DNA of 64,000 bases from Azolla caroliniana (taxonomy: Eukaryota > Polypodiophyta). Positions 1-10,312 of this stretch are shown one piece after another (the first letter of the stretch is position 1; every line of letters starts with the position of its first letter). Position numbers and translations under genes: made by a program. The notes beneath the pieces were generated by a model. It was given only the letters and a program-made list of their open reading frames with translations. It was not told where the DNA came from and searched no databases. Location: positions 6,014,001 through 6,078,000 of the forward strand of contig JBHGNT010000009.1 in assembly GCA_043228905.1 (NCBI GenBank), given 5' to 3'.

Positions 1-945
1 GGCTCTTTCGAGCATTGAGGCTGAGTATCGGGGCACTACTGTAGCCACCTGTGAAGCCATATGGTTTCGGCGGTTGCTGCAAGACCTCTGGATCGAAGTA
101 CCGACTCCGATCCCGATCTACTGTGACAACATGAGCAACATGTAGTTGGCCAAGAACCCTGTGTTCCATGCTCGGACGAAGCACATAGAAGTGCATTATC
201 ACTTTGTGCGCGGGCGGGTGCTTAATGGTGGAGTAGAACTCCGGTATGTGTAGACGGATCGGTAGGTTGCCAACATCTTCACCAAGGTGCTCAGAACCGA
301 CAATTTGCAGCATTTTTTGGAGATGCTTGGTCTTCAGCATCTCGACATGCCGCACTTGAGGTTGAGAAGGAGGAAATCAAAACAAATACCAGGAAAACAA
401 TAGCCGAAGAGAAGGAATTAGCTGAAGCAAGGGTAAACAAGAAGAAAATGGAGCCGAGTCGACAGAAGATGTCGGCACATCCGAACAAGTTAGAACAAGT
501 GGTGATGGCGATAGAGTCAAGAAGGATAGAGCCGACCGGAGGAAGAAGGCCAAGACCCGGACGTGGTCCAACGCAGTCCGACATGGTGATGGGCTTGAAG
601 GTTGAAGACAAATTGGAGACAGCCAATTCGGACAAGAGCTGGAACGAATTGGAGGCACCCGATTCAAAAGAGGTGGTTGATTCAGAGGAGCCGGATCAAC
701 TGAATAGCAAACGGACAAGGAGGCAACGGAAGTCGGCACCGACACGGAGGGACCGATGGGTCGACAAGCGTCGAAGTTGCAACAACGAAGGAGCTGAGAA
801 GGGCCTTATGAGCAGACAAGCCGACCGAGAAAGTCGAGGTGCATGGGACCGAACGGGTCCAAGAGCACGAGCAAGGCAGGAAGATGCCTGGAGGAGCCGG
901 AGAAAAGGACCAATGGAAACACATAGTGATCCGACCTCAAGTTGA
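1..945 (+). pseudogene. Copia element A: RNase H end of Pol plus charged C-terminal extension (degenerate, left end outside window)
   Basis: From the first base the plus strand reads as Ty1/copia RNase H (IEAEYRGTTVATCEAIW, then YCDNMSN, then [18 protein letters not shown]), broken by in-frame stops near 144 and 250. The match continues to IFTKVLRTDNLQHFLEMLG near 330. Downstream, 448-945 is open for 165 codons and is very rich in K/R/E/D. Its second half (DKSWNE, KRTRRQRKSAPTRR, RRSCNNEGAEKGL) aligns with the segment after RNase H in copia B at 26029-26500 on the minus strand, so it is the end of the same polyprotein and not a separate gene. The 3' LTR follows at 958. The start falls outside the window. 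It is dead as a polyprotein because of stops and frameshifts. Confidence 0.8.
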
Positions 946-957
946 CCTTGACAGGAG

Positions 958-1352
958 TGTTGAGTGGGCCAGCTCAACCGGATCCGAATCGGTTGAATAA
1001 GCCAAGAGCCGAATCGGTATCCACAATGGAGAACCAGATAGGTGTACGGATATACTAGTATCCGGAACCTAGAACCAAACCAGAGAACTGGATCGTACTC
1101 CGGAATAGTGAGAACTGGTAGGCCGTTGGAGCCTACGGTTTGAGTCTAGTACATAGGCATATTCCTTGGAGTTAGTGTCAGTCGCTTGTATGAGCATTGA
1201 AGTACTTGTATAAAAAGTGTTCTATAGGACATTTGGATGTAAAGAGTGTTATTATTTTGAATTGAGTTTTATGCTATTCTACTCTCTCTGTCTCTCCCGT
1301 GTACTATGTACTCTTAATCTTCCATTAAACCTTCATTTTTGTTTTACTATTG
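958..1352 (+). repeat. 3' LTR of copia element A (3' end truncated)
   Basis: It begins TGTTGAGTGG just after a purine-rich stretch (ACAGGAG), and the first ~110 bp are a diverged copy of the LTR that begins TGTTGAGTGGC at 31879 on the minus strand. Shared landmarks further in are GAGCATTGAAGTAC, a TTGTATAAAA TATA-like motif near 1207, TATTTTGAATTGAGTTTTAT near 1252 and CCATTAAACCT near 1322. Homology fades at about 1350, where another copia fragment in the opposite orientation starts, so the terminal CA and right target duplication are lost. Confidence 0.7.
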
Positions 1353-1370
1353 TTATCTGGTTGAGTTGGT

Positions 1371-2501
1371 TTATCTAAGCTTCCGCATAATAATTTTTAC
1401 AAATTGCCGAAGCTTGTCAGCTCTTAGGGCTTTGGTGAAGATGTCGGTTGTTTGAAGATTCACGTTGATATGTTGAAGGTCGACATCTCCAGCTTGAATG
1501 CGCTCTCGGATGAAGTGATAACGCACCTCGATATCCTTCGTGAGTGCGTGGAACACCGGGTTCCTAGCCAGATAAATATTGTTCATGTTGTCGCAGTAAA
1601 TGGGAGTCAAATCCTTGATGGGAATGCCCAAATCCTTTAAAATCCTCTTGAGCCATATGGTTTCACATGCAGCCACAACCGCACCCCTTTATTTGGCCTC
1701 TGCGCTCGAAAGTGCAACAAGTAACAACTTCTTGCTACTCTAGGATATTGCTCTGCTAACGAGGGAGAAAACAAATTTGGAGGTTGATCTTCTATAATCC
1801 TTATAGTAAGCCCAATCAGCATCCATGTACCCCTCAAGTTGAATTGGTGTGGCCAATTTGTAGAGAATGTCAAAATCCATTGTGCCGTGCACATATTGTA
1901 ACACTCTCTTAGCGCAATCTAATTGGCTATGGAGACCGACCGGGTAGCTGAGGTCGAGTCGAGTGATCCTGAGATAGATGAGGCTCCTGATCAATTGTCA
2001 ATACTGAGTCGACTCACACTCTTCCATGCCGTAGTCAAGAGCTAGCTTTAGGTTCCGGTTGAGAGGTGTTGCCACATATTTGCACTTAGTCATCCCGAAC
2101 TTGTATAACAAGTTAAGGATGTAGTGTTGTTGGGAGATCATAATGCCAACTAGAGTCTGAATTACCTTGATGCCAAGGAAGTAATGGAGCTCCTTCATGT
2201 CCGTCGTCTCAAATTTTCCGGAGAGGAGGGACTTGACCTTGTTGATGTCAACTAGATGCTCACCTCCAATGACCAGATTATCCACATATAGGATGATGAC
2301 AATCATGCTTCCAAAATTGTTTCTTACGTGGAGGGAGTTATCAGATTTTGACATACTGAAGCCAATTCGATGAAGATATTGTGTTACCTTCGAATGCCAA
2401 GCACGTGGTGCTTGCTTAAGGTCGTAGAGTGGCTTCTTTAGTCGGCAGACTACTTTCAGATGAATGTTGGATTCGAAGTTAGGTGGTTGTACCATGTACA
2501 C
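1371..2501 (-). pseudogene. Copia RT-RNase H fragment (degenerate)
   Basis: Read on the minus strand, 2501-1998 gives the copia RT core: MVQPPNF, then CRLKKPLYDLKQAPRAWH, then the catalytic box as ILYVDNLVIGG (YVDN, normally YVDD), then KELHYFLGIKV. The reading continues through a stop at 1998 and a frame change into the RNase H region, ending with ACETIWLKRILKDLG, YCDNMNNIYLARNP and DIFTKALRADKL at 1676-1371. Gag, protease and integrase are absent and no flanking LTR is recognisable. The lineage differs from copia A and D at many positions. The second catalytic aspartate is replaced and stops are present, so it is a dead 3' fragment. Confidence 0.8.
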
Positions 2502-3480
2502 CTCCTCTTCTAATTATATGGAAACTCATTAGTTATGTGTCATAGAATATAATTATATGACACATAGTTAATGTTTAGAGAGTAGTGGTGACCTTTGACC
2601 TTTGAATGCTCATACATTCTCAAAAGGTATGTTCACACGTTAGACTAGGTTGAGTTTGATTCTCAACAATTTACTATGGTTATGAAATGATTTTAGTAAG
2701 CAAACTACATATGAATTGTTACATGATTGTATTTGAGTGTAAGGCTGCCTAATAGTGCAAGAAATCTTGTATGTGTAAGTGTATGCCTGTGAAAAAATGT
2801 GTATAGTCATAAAGTTTTTGGGTCTTATTGAGATCCGAAAAGGGTGAATAATTGGTCTACAACAACATTTCTTCTTCTTTTTTCTTTTTCCAAAAAATAC
2901 TCCTTCCATTATTATATATAAATCCCTATAGGGACACGATAGGTCCATCTTACGTGGATGCCCACTGCCTCGAGAAAGGGAGAGGACGACCATTGTTGGA
3001 TAAAGGCTAGTCGTTGTCTTTCAACTCTATCGGAGTCGCCCTTGAGGCCATCATATTGGCTCTTTAGAGTGGCTACAACTTCACTCCACAACTCTTGCAT
3101 TAACATTATTGGTTGTGCGCTTTGGTTGGAGAAGATCCCCATCTATACCATTGTTTCCAATAAATCCAAAGAGTTATTGGGCTAACCGAGTCCAACACAA
3201 CTTGAGATTTGGCACTAATAGGAGTTGAGTGGATATTGCCGATGGTGGAGAAAAAAACCTCTTGTGCTTTTATAACCAAAGTCATCCCCTCCTCTTGATG
3301 CTCATATTTGTCAACTGGGGCCTGCCATGATATCCAACATACATTCCTCCACTTGATTGAGCCTTGCACTTGGCATAATTGCAATAAGCGGCCAACCCCC
3401 CGCTATCGTTAAAATCCGTCACTATGTGTGGATCGTGAGGCGGAACTGCCAGGGTTATGGACGGGAAGGAAATAGGGCTC
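2502..3480. other. Unassigned sequence
   Basis: No gene or repeat family recognised. The stretch contains a short inverted motif around 2545-2570 (ATAATTATATGACACATAG), an A/T-rich run near 2865-2895, and minus-strand short open frames at 2912-3384 (for example QELWSEVVATLKSQYDGLKG near 3090) that could be a remnant of a transposon protein but match no family I can name. Confidence 0.4.
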
Positions 3481-5060
3481 ACACGCACAACACAAGGAAG
3501 GCTTACACAAACAAGCACGATTATTCGAACGTGTTTGTAAAAAGGAGAGGTGTATGGGCAAGCTCGAATCAACCCCCAGTCACAAGGCGAACGAATGCAC
3601 GTGAGGAAGGCTTACACACGGACACACAAGGAATAGGCTTACTTACACACACGAGAGACAGAGTTTCGAATGCCTTTGTGAAAAGAGAGGTGCATGGGCA
3701 AGCCCGAACGCTCCCTTGTTACAAGACATGCAAATAGACAAGCAAGGTTTACTCACGGGAGACACAATTTCAAACGCCTTTGTGAAAGGAGAGGTGCATG
3801 GGCAAGCTCGAACGTTGCCTTGCCACAAGCCGTACAAACACACAAGGTAAAGGTTTACTTACACACACAAGAGATAGAGTTTCGAATGCCTTTGTGAAAA
3901 GAGAGGTGCATGGGCAAGCCCGAACGCTCCCTTGCCACAAGTCGCACGAACACACAAGCAAGATTTACACTAACATGCAAGACACGATTTTGAACGCCTT
4001 TGTGAAAGGAGAGGTGCATGGGCAAGCCCGAACGCTCCCTTGCCACAAGTCGTACAAACACACAAGCAAGATTTACATTAACATGCAAGACACGAAAGTT
4101 TGAATGCCTTTGTTAAAGGAGAGGTGCATGGGCAAGCCCGAAACGCTCCCTTGTCACAAGACATAGAAACAGGTAAGCACAAATGACAATAACATATTGT
4201 TAGGAAACAGGTCCCTCCAGATGGGAAGTGAGAAGACCCGGTGAGAACCGGATGTGGAGTACCCGGCAACAGAAGACCCAGTGAGAACCGGATGACAAGT
4301 ACCCAGCAAGGAAGATCCAGTGAGAACCGGATGTTGCAGGCCCGGTGAGAACCTCTCACCGGATGAAGGGACATATATGTAAATATGTTCCAGAGAGCCC
4401 ATTGAGGCTATATTTGTAAATAGCTCGAAAGTCATATTAGTATAAATATGACCGAGGGCAAACTTAATAGTTATGATGATGTAGAGTCATTGGTGTAACT
4501 TTTGTAACTATGTGTACAGAGAAGAGAGAGAGAGAGGAAGAGGTCGTTGCCTTTGTTGTAACCACCTGGTGGCGAAGTGAGGGAGCAAGAGGTCGTTGCC
4601 TCTGTGCCTCATTGTTGTATTACTTTACATAGTGATATTTTGCAGTCTGAGGGTTGCCGTGGTTTTTCCCATATTTGGGTTTTCCACATCAACATCCTGT
4701 GCACTCTCTTCTTTACTATTTCGTGCGTAGATACATCTTCCCACATCCCTGTTTTCTGTGATTGATCCGATGTCTCGATTGTGGCCGAGCATAGCTTAGG
4801 GAGGCGTATTCCTGTCACATATAAGACATGTAAGTTTGAATGCCTTTATGAAAGGAGAGGTCCATGGGCAAGCCCGAAATGCTCCCTTGTCACAATACAC
4901 ACAAACAAATAATCACAAGCGAGGATAACATATAAGACACGTAGGTTTGAATGCCTTTGTGAAAGGAGAGGTGCATGGGCAAGCCTGAAACGCTCCCTTG
5001 TCACAAAACACACAAACAAATAAGCACAATCAAGATTTACACATAAGACAAGTAGATGAA
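3481..5060. repeat. Tandem array, ~110-bp unit, about 8-9 diverged copies
   Basis: The unit contains the conserved core GAATGCCTTTGTGAAA, then GGAGAGGTGCATGGGCAAGC, then CGAACGCTCCCTTG, followed by a variable CACACAAACACACAAG spacer. Cores occur near 3525, 3668, 3772, 3886, 3991, 4104, 4840 and 4952. Adjacent units differ by 5-20 percent by eye. A solo LTR (4198-4817) interrupts the seventh unit and its flanks rejoin cleanly. The open frames on both strands here are by-products of the repeat and show no protein signature. Confidence 0.8.
4198..4817 (+). mobile_element. Solo LTR of a copia-related family, perfect 5-bp TSD
   Basis: It starts TGTTAGGAAACAGG and ends GTATTCCTGTCA. The bases CATAT occur directly before (4193-4197) and after (4818-4822), a perfect target duplication. 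The body matches the LTRs of copia D and C in their landmarks: ATAAATATGACCGAGGGCAA near 4443 (TATA region), GGTTTTTCCCATATTTGGG near 4660 and GATTGTGGCCGAGCAT near 4776. There are three imperfect repeats of CCGGTGAGAACCGGATG near the 5' end. No internal region is present, so it arose by LTR-LTR recombination. Confidence 0.85.
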
Positions 5061-5330
5061 AGAAAACATTAGTTTATATCAATATAATAGATTCTTTTAT
5101 AATATAAGAATCATGTTACAATGGGTTGGATGTGAATATGAAGGATTGTTTATAAAGGAATGGGGGAAGAGAGGTGGAGGAAAGAAGAGAATGGAATATA
5201 GAAGGAGTTTCTTTGTTGATGATGCTTCTTGATGTTGTTGATCATTCTTCTTCCGCTTTCCAATTGAGTAGAGCTTCCGTGTTCCTTCTCCCTCCCCCCC
5301 TTCTTCACTAGAATAGGCTCTTACCTAGTA

Positions 5331-5367
5331 GTCTAGGCTGCTACTAAGCTTCCGGTTACTGATGGAT
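5331..5367 (-). repeat. Remnant of copia B 3' LTR, separated by a 20-kb insertion
   Basis: ACCTAGTAGTCTAGGCTGCT and the following bases through CCGGTTACTGATGGAT match 31730-31770 in the intact copia B 5' LTR. The intact LTR continues with CCTGCTAACCAGCTCCC, and the equivalent continuation is found at 25917 beyond the inserted element. Left of 5331 the homology stops, so this LTR is truncated. The adjacent 5061-5330 holds no recognised feature apart from a C-rich run near 5290. Confidence 0.75.
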
Positions 5368-5946
5368 TGTTAAGCCCTTGGATAACACCACGACTAGTTG
5401 TGAAGAAGAGCGCATCAACAAGGACACAATATAGTTAAAGGACCTACGAAGAGGGAATAGCAAGAGGAAAGAGGGTTAAAGGACATCGGAGTGTGAAAGG
5501 CCCATGCCCTAAACGTGAAAGCTATATAAACCACATTGTAGTGGCTTTGTGGGGGTTCTCCCATTTGTAAAGATCTCCTATTGATTAGAGCTAGAACTTC
5601 CTCTCCTCCATCTTGTAACCTTTGAGCTTAAGGGAGATTAGTGAGGTGTTTAGTTAGAGAACACTAATCTCTCTCCTTGTTGGTGCTAGACCTCTTAGCA
5701 AAGAGGGTTAATAAACATACTCTTCCTTCTTATTGTCTATATCTATTAACCTATTGTCTATGAGAGAGAGCTTGAGAGAGTGAGAGAGATATCATGCTCA
5801 ATCATTTACTAATCGTTAAGTGAGTGTGAGGCTCGGAGGTATCTGACAACCATCTCCGCCCGATTCGCCATCAAGAGGGTATACGTCGGTCCGAATCCCG
5901 CCACGACATCGAGGAGCTTACTCCATCGATACATAGATCCTTAACA
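5368..5946 (+). repeat. 5' LTR of outer element
   Basis: 579 bp, TGTTAAG to CTTAACA, matching 25333-25911 in length and order. A TATA box (CTATATAAA) lies at 5522-5530, with GAGAGAGAGC-type purine repeats near 5760. Transcription would be expected to start about 25-30 bp after the TATA box. Confidence 0.9.
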
Positions 5947-5952
5947 TCTATT

Positions 5953-5970
5953 TGGTGCCACTGCCGGGGA
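5953..5970 (+). promoter_or_regulatory. Primer binding site, tRNA-Asp-like
   Basis: TGGTGCCACTGCCGGGGA starts six bases after the LTR. It resembles the TGGCGCCGTTGCCGGGGA primer site of Athila/Tat-type plant gypsy elements, which pairs with the 3' end of tRNA-Asp. Two or three bases differ from that consensus. Confidence 0.65.
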
Positions 5971-6055
5971 TACGAAAGACGCTTGAAGCCTATTTCGAGT
6001 AGTCAAAAACTTGAAGGCAACCCACTTAACGAAGGAAGAAATCAAAAGAGATCCA

Positions 6056-6363
6056 CTATTTTCTGTTTTTCTTACTATTTCATAGTTTAATTAAAGTCGA
6101 TTTTCTGTTTTTCTCACTATTTCATAGTTCAATTAAGTTGATTTTGTGTTTTTCTCACTAATTCATTGTTTAATTAAGTTGATTTTCTGTTTTTTCTGAC
6201 TAATTCATAGTTTAATTAAGTTGATTTTCTGTTTTTTCTCACTAATTCATAGTTTAATTAAGTTGATTTTCTGTTTTTTCTCACTAACTCATAGTTTAAT
6301 TAAGTTGATTTTCTGTTTTTTCTCACTAATTCATAGTTTAATTAAGTTGATTTTCTGTTTTTT
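6056..6363. repeat. ~42-bp tandem repeat, seven copies
   Basis: The unit is GTTGATTTTCTGTTTTTTCT followed by CACTAATTCATAGTTTAATT and AA. It repeats head to tail with a few substitutions in the untranslated leader of the outer element, between the primer site and gag. A short open frame through it (HSLIKLIFCFFSL repeated) is a repeat artefact. Confidence 0.85.
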
Positions 6364-6524
6364 AAAAGAAGTTTTGAACTACCCCATCTTAATCGCCCGG
6401 ACATCAACAAGCTATTCGTTCGGTTAACACTAAACATTGTGGAGATTGAGCTGTTAAAGGGCAAGCATAACCACCGCGATTCTCGTGGATTACGATCATT
6501 CCACGGGACACGAAACGACTGTTG

Positions 6525-7276
6525 TGACGGGAACCCAACATTCCTTATGCGCAATGCTCGGCCACAACCGAGATTCTTTTCATACACAGAAAAACGGGAA
6601 ATAAAACACGATACAAAGGAGAGGAAGATACACACACACTACACAGGAGGTTTACGTGGAAAACCCCAAACTAGGGGAAAAACCACGGCAGCCCACAGGC
6701 TGCAAACTGTCACTATGTATGAATGTACAAAACCAGTGAGTTCTCGGAGGCAACGACCTTGGACTCATGCTCTTCGCCACAAGCGGCGGTTACAACAGAG
6801 GCTACGACCTCTTTCTCTCTCTCTCTCTGTGTACACTATTACGTGCTCTCTCTTCTTCTTGCACCAACAAGAAAAGTAACAACACCCTAATATTAGTTTG
6901 CCCTAAGTCATATTTATACTAATATGACTTTTCGGCTATTTACAAATATAGCCACGATGGGCTCTCAGAAACATATTTATGAAAATGTCTCTTCCTCCGG
7001 TTCATACCGGGTCTGCACCATCCGGCTCTCCGTAGCCGGGTACTCCTCATCTGGTTCGTACCGGGCCTGCACCATCCGGCTCTCCGTAGCCGGGTACTCC
7101 TCATCCGGTTCGTACCGGGCCTGCACCATCCGGCTCTCCGTAGCCGGGTACTCCTCCTCCGGTTCGTACCGGGCCTGCACCATCCGGCTCTCCGTAGCCG
7201 GGTACTCCTCATCCGGTTCGTACCGGGCCTGTATCATCCGGCTCTCTTCCCATCCGGAGGGACTTGTCTCCCAACA
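6525..7276 (-). mobile_element. Solo LTR of a copia-related family, perfect 5-bp TSD
   Basis: On the minus strand it begins TGTTGGGAGACAAGTCCCTC and ends GTTCCCGTCA. It is flanked by TGTTG on both sides (6520-6524 and 7277-7281). It shares its ends and core with the solo LTR at 4198-4817 (TGTTAGGAAACAGGTCCCTC to CCTGTCA), including the TATA region ATAAATATGACTTAGGGC near 6905 and GGTTGTGGCCGAGC near 6560. It differs by an expanded 54-bp tandem repeat near its 5' end. It inserted into the leader of the outer element. Confidence 0.88.
6995..7250. repeat. 54-bp tandem repeat inside solo LTR
   Basis: About 4.5 copies of a 54-bp unit beginning CCGGCTCTCCGTAGCCGGGT. The length is a multiple of three, so 18-residue repeats are open on both strands (RACTIRLSVAGYSSSGSY on plus, RMVQARYEPDEEYPATES on minus). 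The same unit is repeated in the related LTR at 28240-28500. I see no evidence that either frame is used. Confidence 0.85.
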
Positions 7277-7334
7277 TGTTGGTGCCAAAAAAATTCAAAT
7301 TTCCCACGCAAAGTTCGTCGAAAGAACAGAGTTC

Positions 7335-8030
7335 AATAAGAGAAGCATCCTTCGACGAAGGTTCATCATTCGACGAAGGTTCATCATTCGATGAAGGTTC
7401 ATCATTCGACAAAGGTTCACATCATTCGACGAAGGCTCATCATTCGACGAAGGTTCATCATTCGACGAACCTTCACATCATTCAACGAACCTTCATCATT
7501 CGATGAAGGTTGATCATTCGACGAAGGTTCACATCATTCAACGAACCCTCATCATTCGACGAAGGTTCATCATTCGACGAACCCTCATCATTCACCGAAG
7601 GTTCATCCTTCGACGAACCTTCATCATTCGACGAAGGTTCATCCTTCGACGAACCCTCATCATTCGACGAAGGTTGATTATTCGACGAACCTTCATCATT
7701 CGACGAAGGTTAATCATTCGTCGACGAAGGTTCATCATTCGAGGAACCCTCATCATTCGACGAAGGTTCATCCTTCGACGAACCCTCATCATTCGACGAA
7801 CCCTCAACATTCACCGAAGGTTCATCCTTCGACGAACCTTCATCATTCGACGAAGGTTCACATCATTCGACGAACCCTCATCATTCGACGAAGGTTGATC
7901 ATTCGACGAAGGTTTCGTCGACGAAGGTTCATCATTCGAGGAACCCTCATCATTCGACGAAGGTTCATCCTTTGACGAACCCTCATCATTCGACGAAGGT
8001 TCATCATTCGACGAAAGATTCAAAGTTTGA
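7335..8030. repeat. 18-bp minisatellite, about 35-40 units
   Basis: Units are variants of TCATTCGACGAAGGTTCA, alternating in places with CCCTCATCATTCGACGAA. They continue with a few one- and three-base slips to the start of the gag leader of the outer element. In one minus-strand frame the array reads SSNDEG/SSNDEP, and in a plus-strand frame FDEGSS. Several frames remain open across long parts of it. Confidence 0.85.
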
Positions 8031-8285
8031 TGAACCTACAAAAGCTTGACAAGAAAACATGGCCGGATCCTCATGGACAGAGATGTTCAAAACCTGACCC
8101 ACACGCCAGGAGGAGTCCACCCAAACCAACCAAACACACGATGCTGACCCACCTAACCCGACTCGGTACCATAGAGGGTGGCTAACTCCGGGGACGCTAC
8201 CAAACATGAACCTCCCATCGAGCCTAGGAACTAAAGCACCTCTCACCACGCCCCCACTACAGGAGAGCCCAATGGCATACCCACT

Positions 8286-10311
8286 TTGGCAGAAAGGAAA
8301 GACAGATTTGCACGAGTGCAACAAAAACTTCACCTCCTAGAAGCGTTGTCGCATACGCACCATCGAGGCCATGAGCGCAGCCCCGCGTCGCATTCGACCA
8401 CAATGAGTAACAGTCCAAACGAAGCCCACACACAACGACACCCGACACCACCACGTATGGACACGACCCCTACACCAGACCAAACTGTCTCGACATCCCC
8501 AATCACCAAACTCGCACTAGCGTTACAATCCATCATTGATGGAAAAAGAGCGAGCACCTACGGACCATTCGAGAAACCTTACAAACGACAGCGGGAAGAG
8601 TGCTTCCATTTCTAAACTAGTACCCCGTTTTCTCGGTTTCGGTGACGCTTATGATCACGTCGAGAGGTTCAAACAGATATGCCGCGCTTATGAACCCCTC
8701 ACAGAGACCACCAAAGTAACCGCATTTGGGCTTACACTTGATGACTAAGCCGGAATTTGGTTTAGAACCTTGAATGAAGACATCGTCGCGGACTTCAGGT
8801 ACGTCATCGAAGATTTCTTGATAAACTTCGCTCGTCGAGGGAATAAATGGAACCCGATCGACCAACTTTTCGCCCTCAAGCAAGAAGCAAACGAGACGGT
8901 TAGGGACTACATACGCCGCACGAAAAGCCTACACCATCGTTGTAGCCCGAGTGACAAGATGTCAGATGACAAATTGATGAGCCGCTTCATCAATGGGTTG
9001 TTCGATCCGACGCTGCAAAACTTCCTGATTGCCAGGATGTGTCGGTCGTTCACTGAAGCTTGCACGGTAGTGATGACCTTCGAGGATTCAATGAGCGGGT
9101 TACAGATACCCACTCAAGCGCCTACGAACAACTGTGAGAAGCCCTCAGACCCTACTCTATTGATGCCACCGAGACCACCCCGTATAGAAAGACCCCAAGC
9201 ATACGCCCAAAGAGAAAATGTAAGGTGTACAGTATGCCATGGCCATCACATGGGGCATGAGTGCCCCCTCCACCAACGACGGCCGCAATACTATAAGTGG
9301 TGCAAAGTTTTCATGATGCATTCTCAAGAGAACTGTTGGCAAGCCCCAAATGGAAGGTATAGCCAAACACCAATGGTAGAGCACCCATGCTCACCTCCAC
9401 TGTTAAGCCGCCCACAACTACTAGCAATACTTCCCCAACAACCCCCACTACCGCGTATTGGCACTCGCCTCGTTGAACTAGAATATACCACCGATAACCA
9501 AACTCAGGTTGGGGGGGCAACCCCCGAATATGAAGCATACTAGGGGTATGGTGTTGAAGAAGAGGTGCTTTCCCACTTTGTTGACTTCGAAGGTGACCAA
9601 ATACCGGTCTACGTCTTGAGAGGAGAACAACAAGGGCCATCGACGGGATATCGCACAATAGTGGTCTAAGGAGGCCAAAATTGAAATGTTTCAATTGCCA
9701 AGGCTCACACATGGTTTGTGAGTGCCCAACCAAACATGAATACTACAACCTGATAGCATAACGACCACAACACCCCTCACTCGAAACAACCCCACAACCA
9801 CCAATGCAAAGTCTCACTCAATAGTCACTAGACGTTATCGAGTGGTTCCAAAGAGAAGCATCATGCCTAGGGTGTGGTAAAGATCACTTAGTACCCGATT
9901 GCCCAGAAAAAAAGAAAAGGATTGGCGCAAACTTGTTATCTATCGTACCATCAACGGTTGGCGCCAACGTTACCACACGAGCTCAAAGAATAGCTCATAA
10001 CTTAAAGTGTCACGACCAAGGCCTCCCCATGACTACGCGTAAGAGACGAAAATCCAAAACAAATGCATCCACGCAGGCCTCAAAGCAAGAACAAGAACCG
10101 GAGGGAGACATAGAAACAATACCTGTCAACCCTAACCAAGAGCTGCCGACACACCTAGCAGCATACCCAAACCTAGCAGTTGAAAAACAAAAGGTCGAAG
10201 AGTACATCAAACTCATCCGACACGAACAGTGCGAAAGATCGCTTAGTCTTCCGAGCCTAAACTTCGACCAACTCGAAGAATGGGTAAATCCTGCACCCCA
10301 ACACACGAGTA
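8286..10311 (+). pseudogene. gag of outer element (Retrotrans_gag domain and three zinc knuckles; broken)
   Basis: This would be the nucleocapsid/capsid precursor that coats element RNA. 8286-8615 gives an S/T/P-rich N-terminus (MAERKDRFARVQQ). After a frame change near 8540-8600 the capsid domain reads KLVPRFLGFGDAYDHVERFK, passes a TAA at 8746-8748, and continues in the same frame to 9543 (FALKQEANETVRDYIRRT, LMSRFINGLFDPTL). Three zinc knuckles of unusual spacing CX2CX3HX4C follow: CTVCHGHHMGHEC near 9224, CFNCQGSHMVCEC near 9690 (another frame) and CLGCGKDHLVPDC near 9868. A charged tail ends at 10311, where the middle element is inserted. At least two stops and two frameshifts break it, so this copy cannot make Gag. 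Confidence 0.8.
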
Positions 10312-10312
10312 C

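Noticed and set aside
448-945. Independent plus-strand gene
   Set aside because: It is the homologue of the charged Pol extension of copia B and sits directly before the matching LTR.
3357-4103. Open frames on both strands in the 110-bp array (KREVHGQARTLPCHKS repeated)
   Set aside because: They follow the repeat period and lack any conserved domain; both strands are equally open.
6221-6427. Open frame of repeated HSLIKLIFCFFSL resembling membrane segments
   Set aside because: It is a direct translation of the 42-bp tandem repeat in the retrotransposon leader, with no start context or domain.
7335-8030. CRISPR-like direct repeats
   Set aside because: Units are contiguous with no unique spacers, in a plant retroelement. 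It is a minisatellite.
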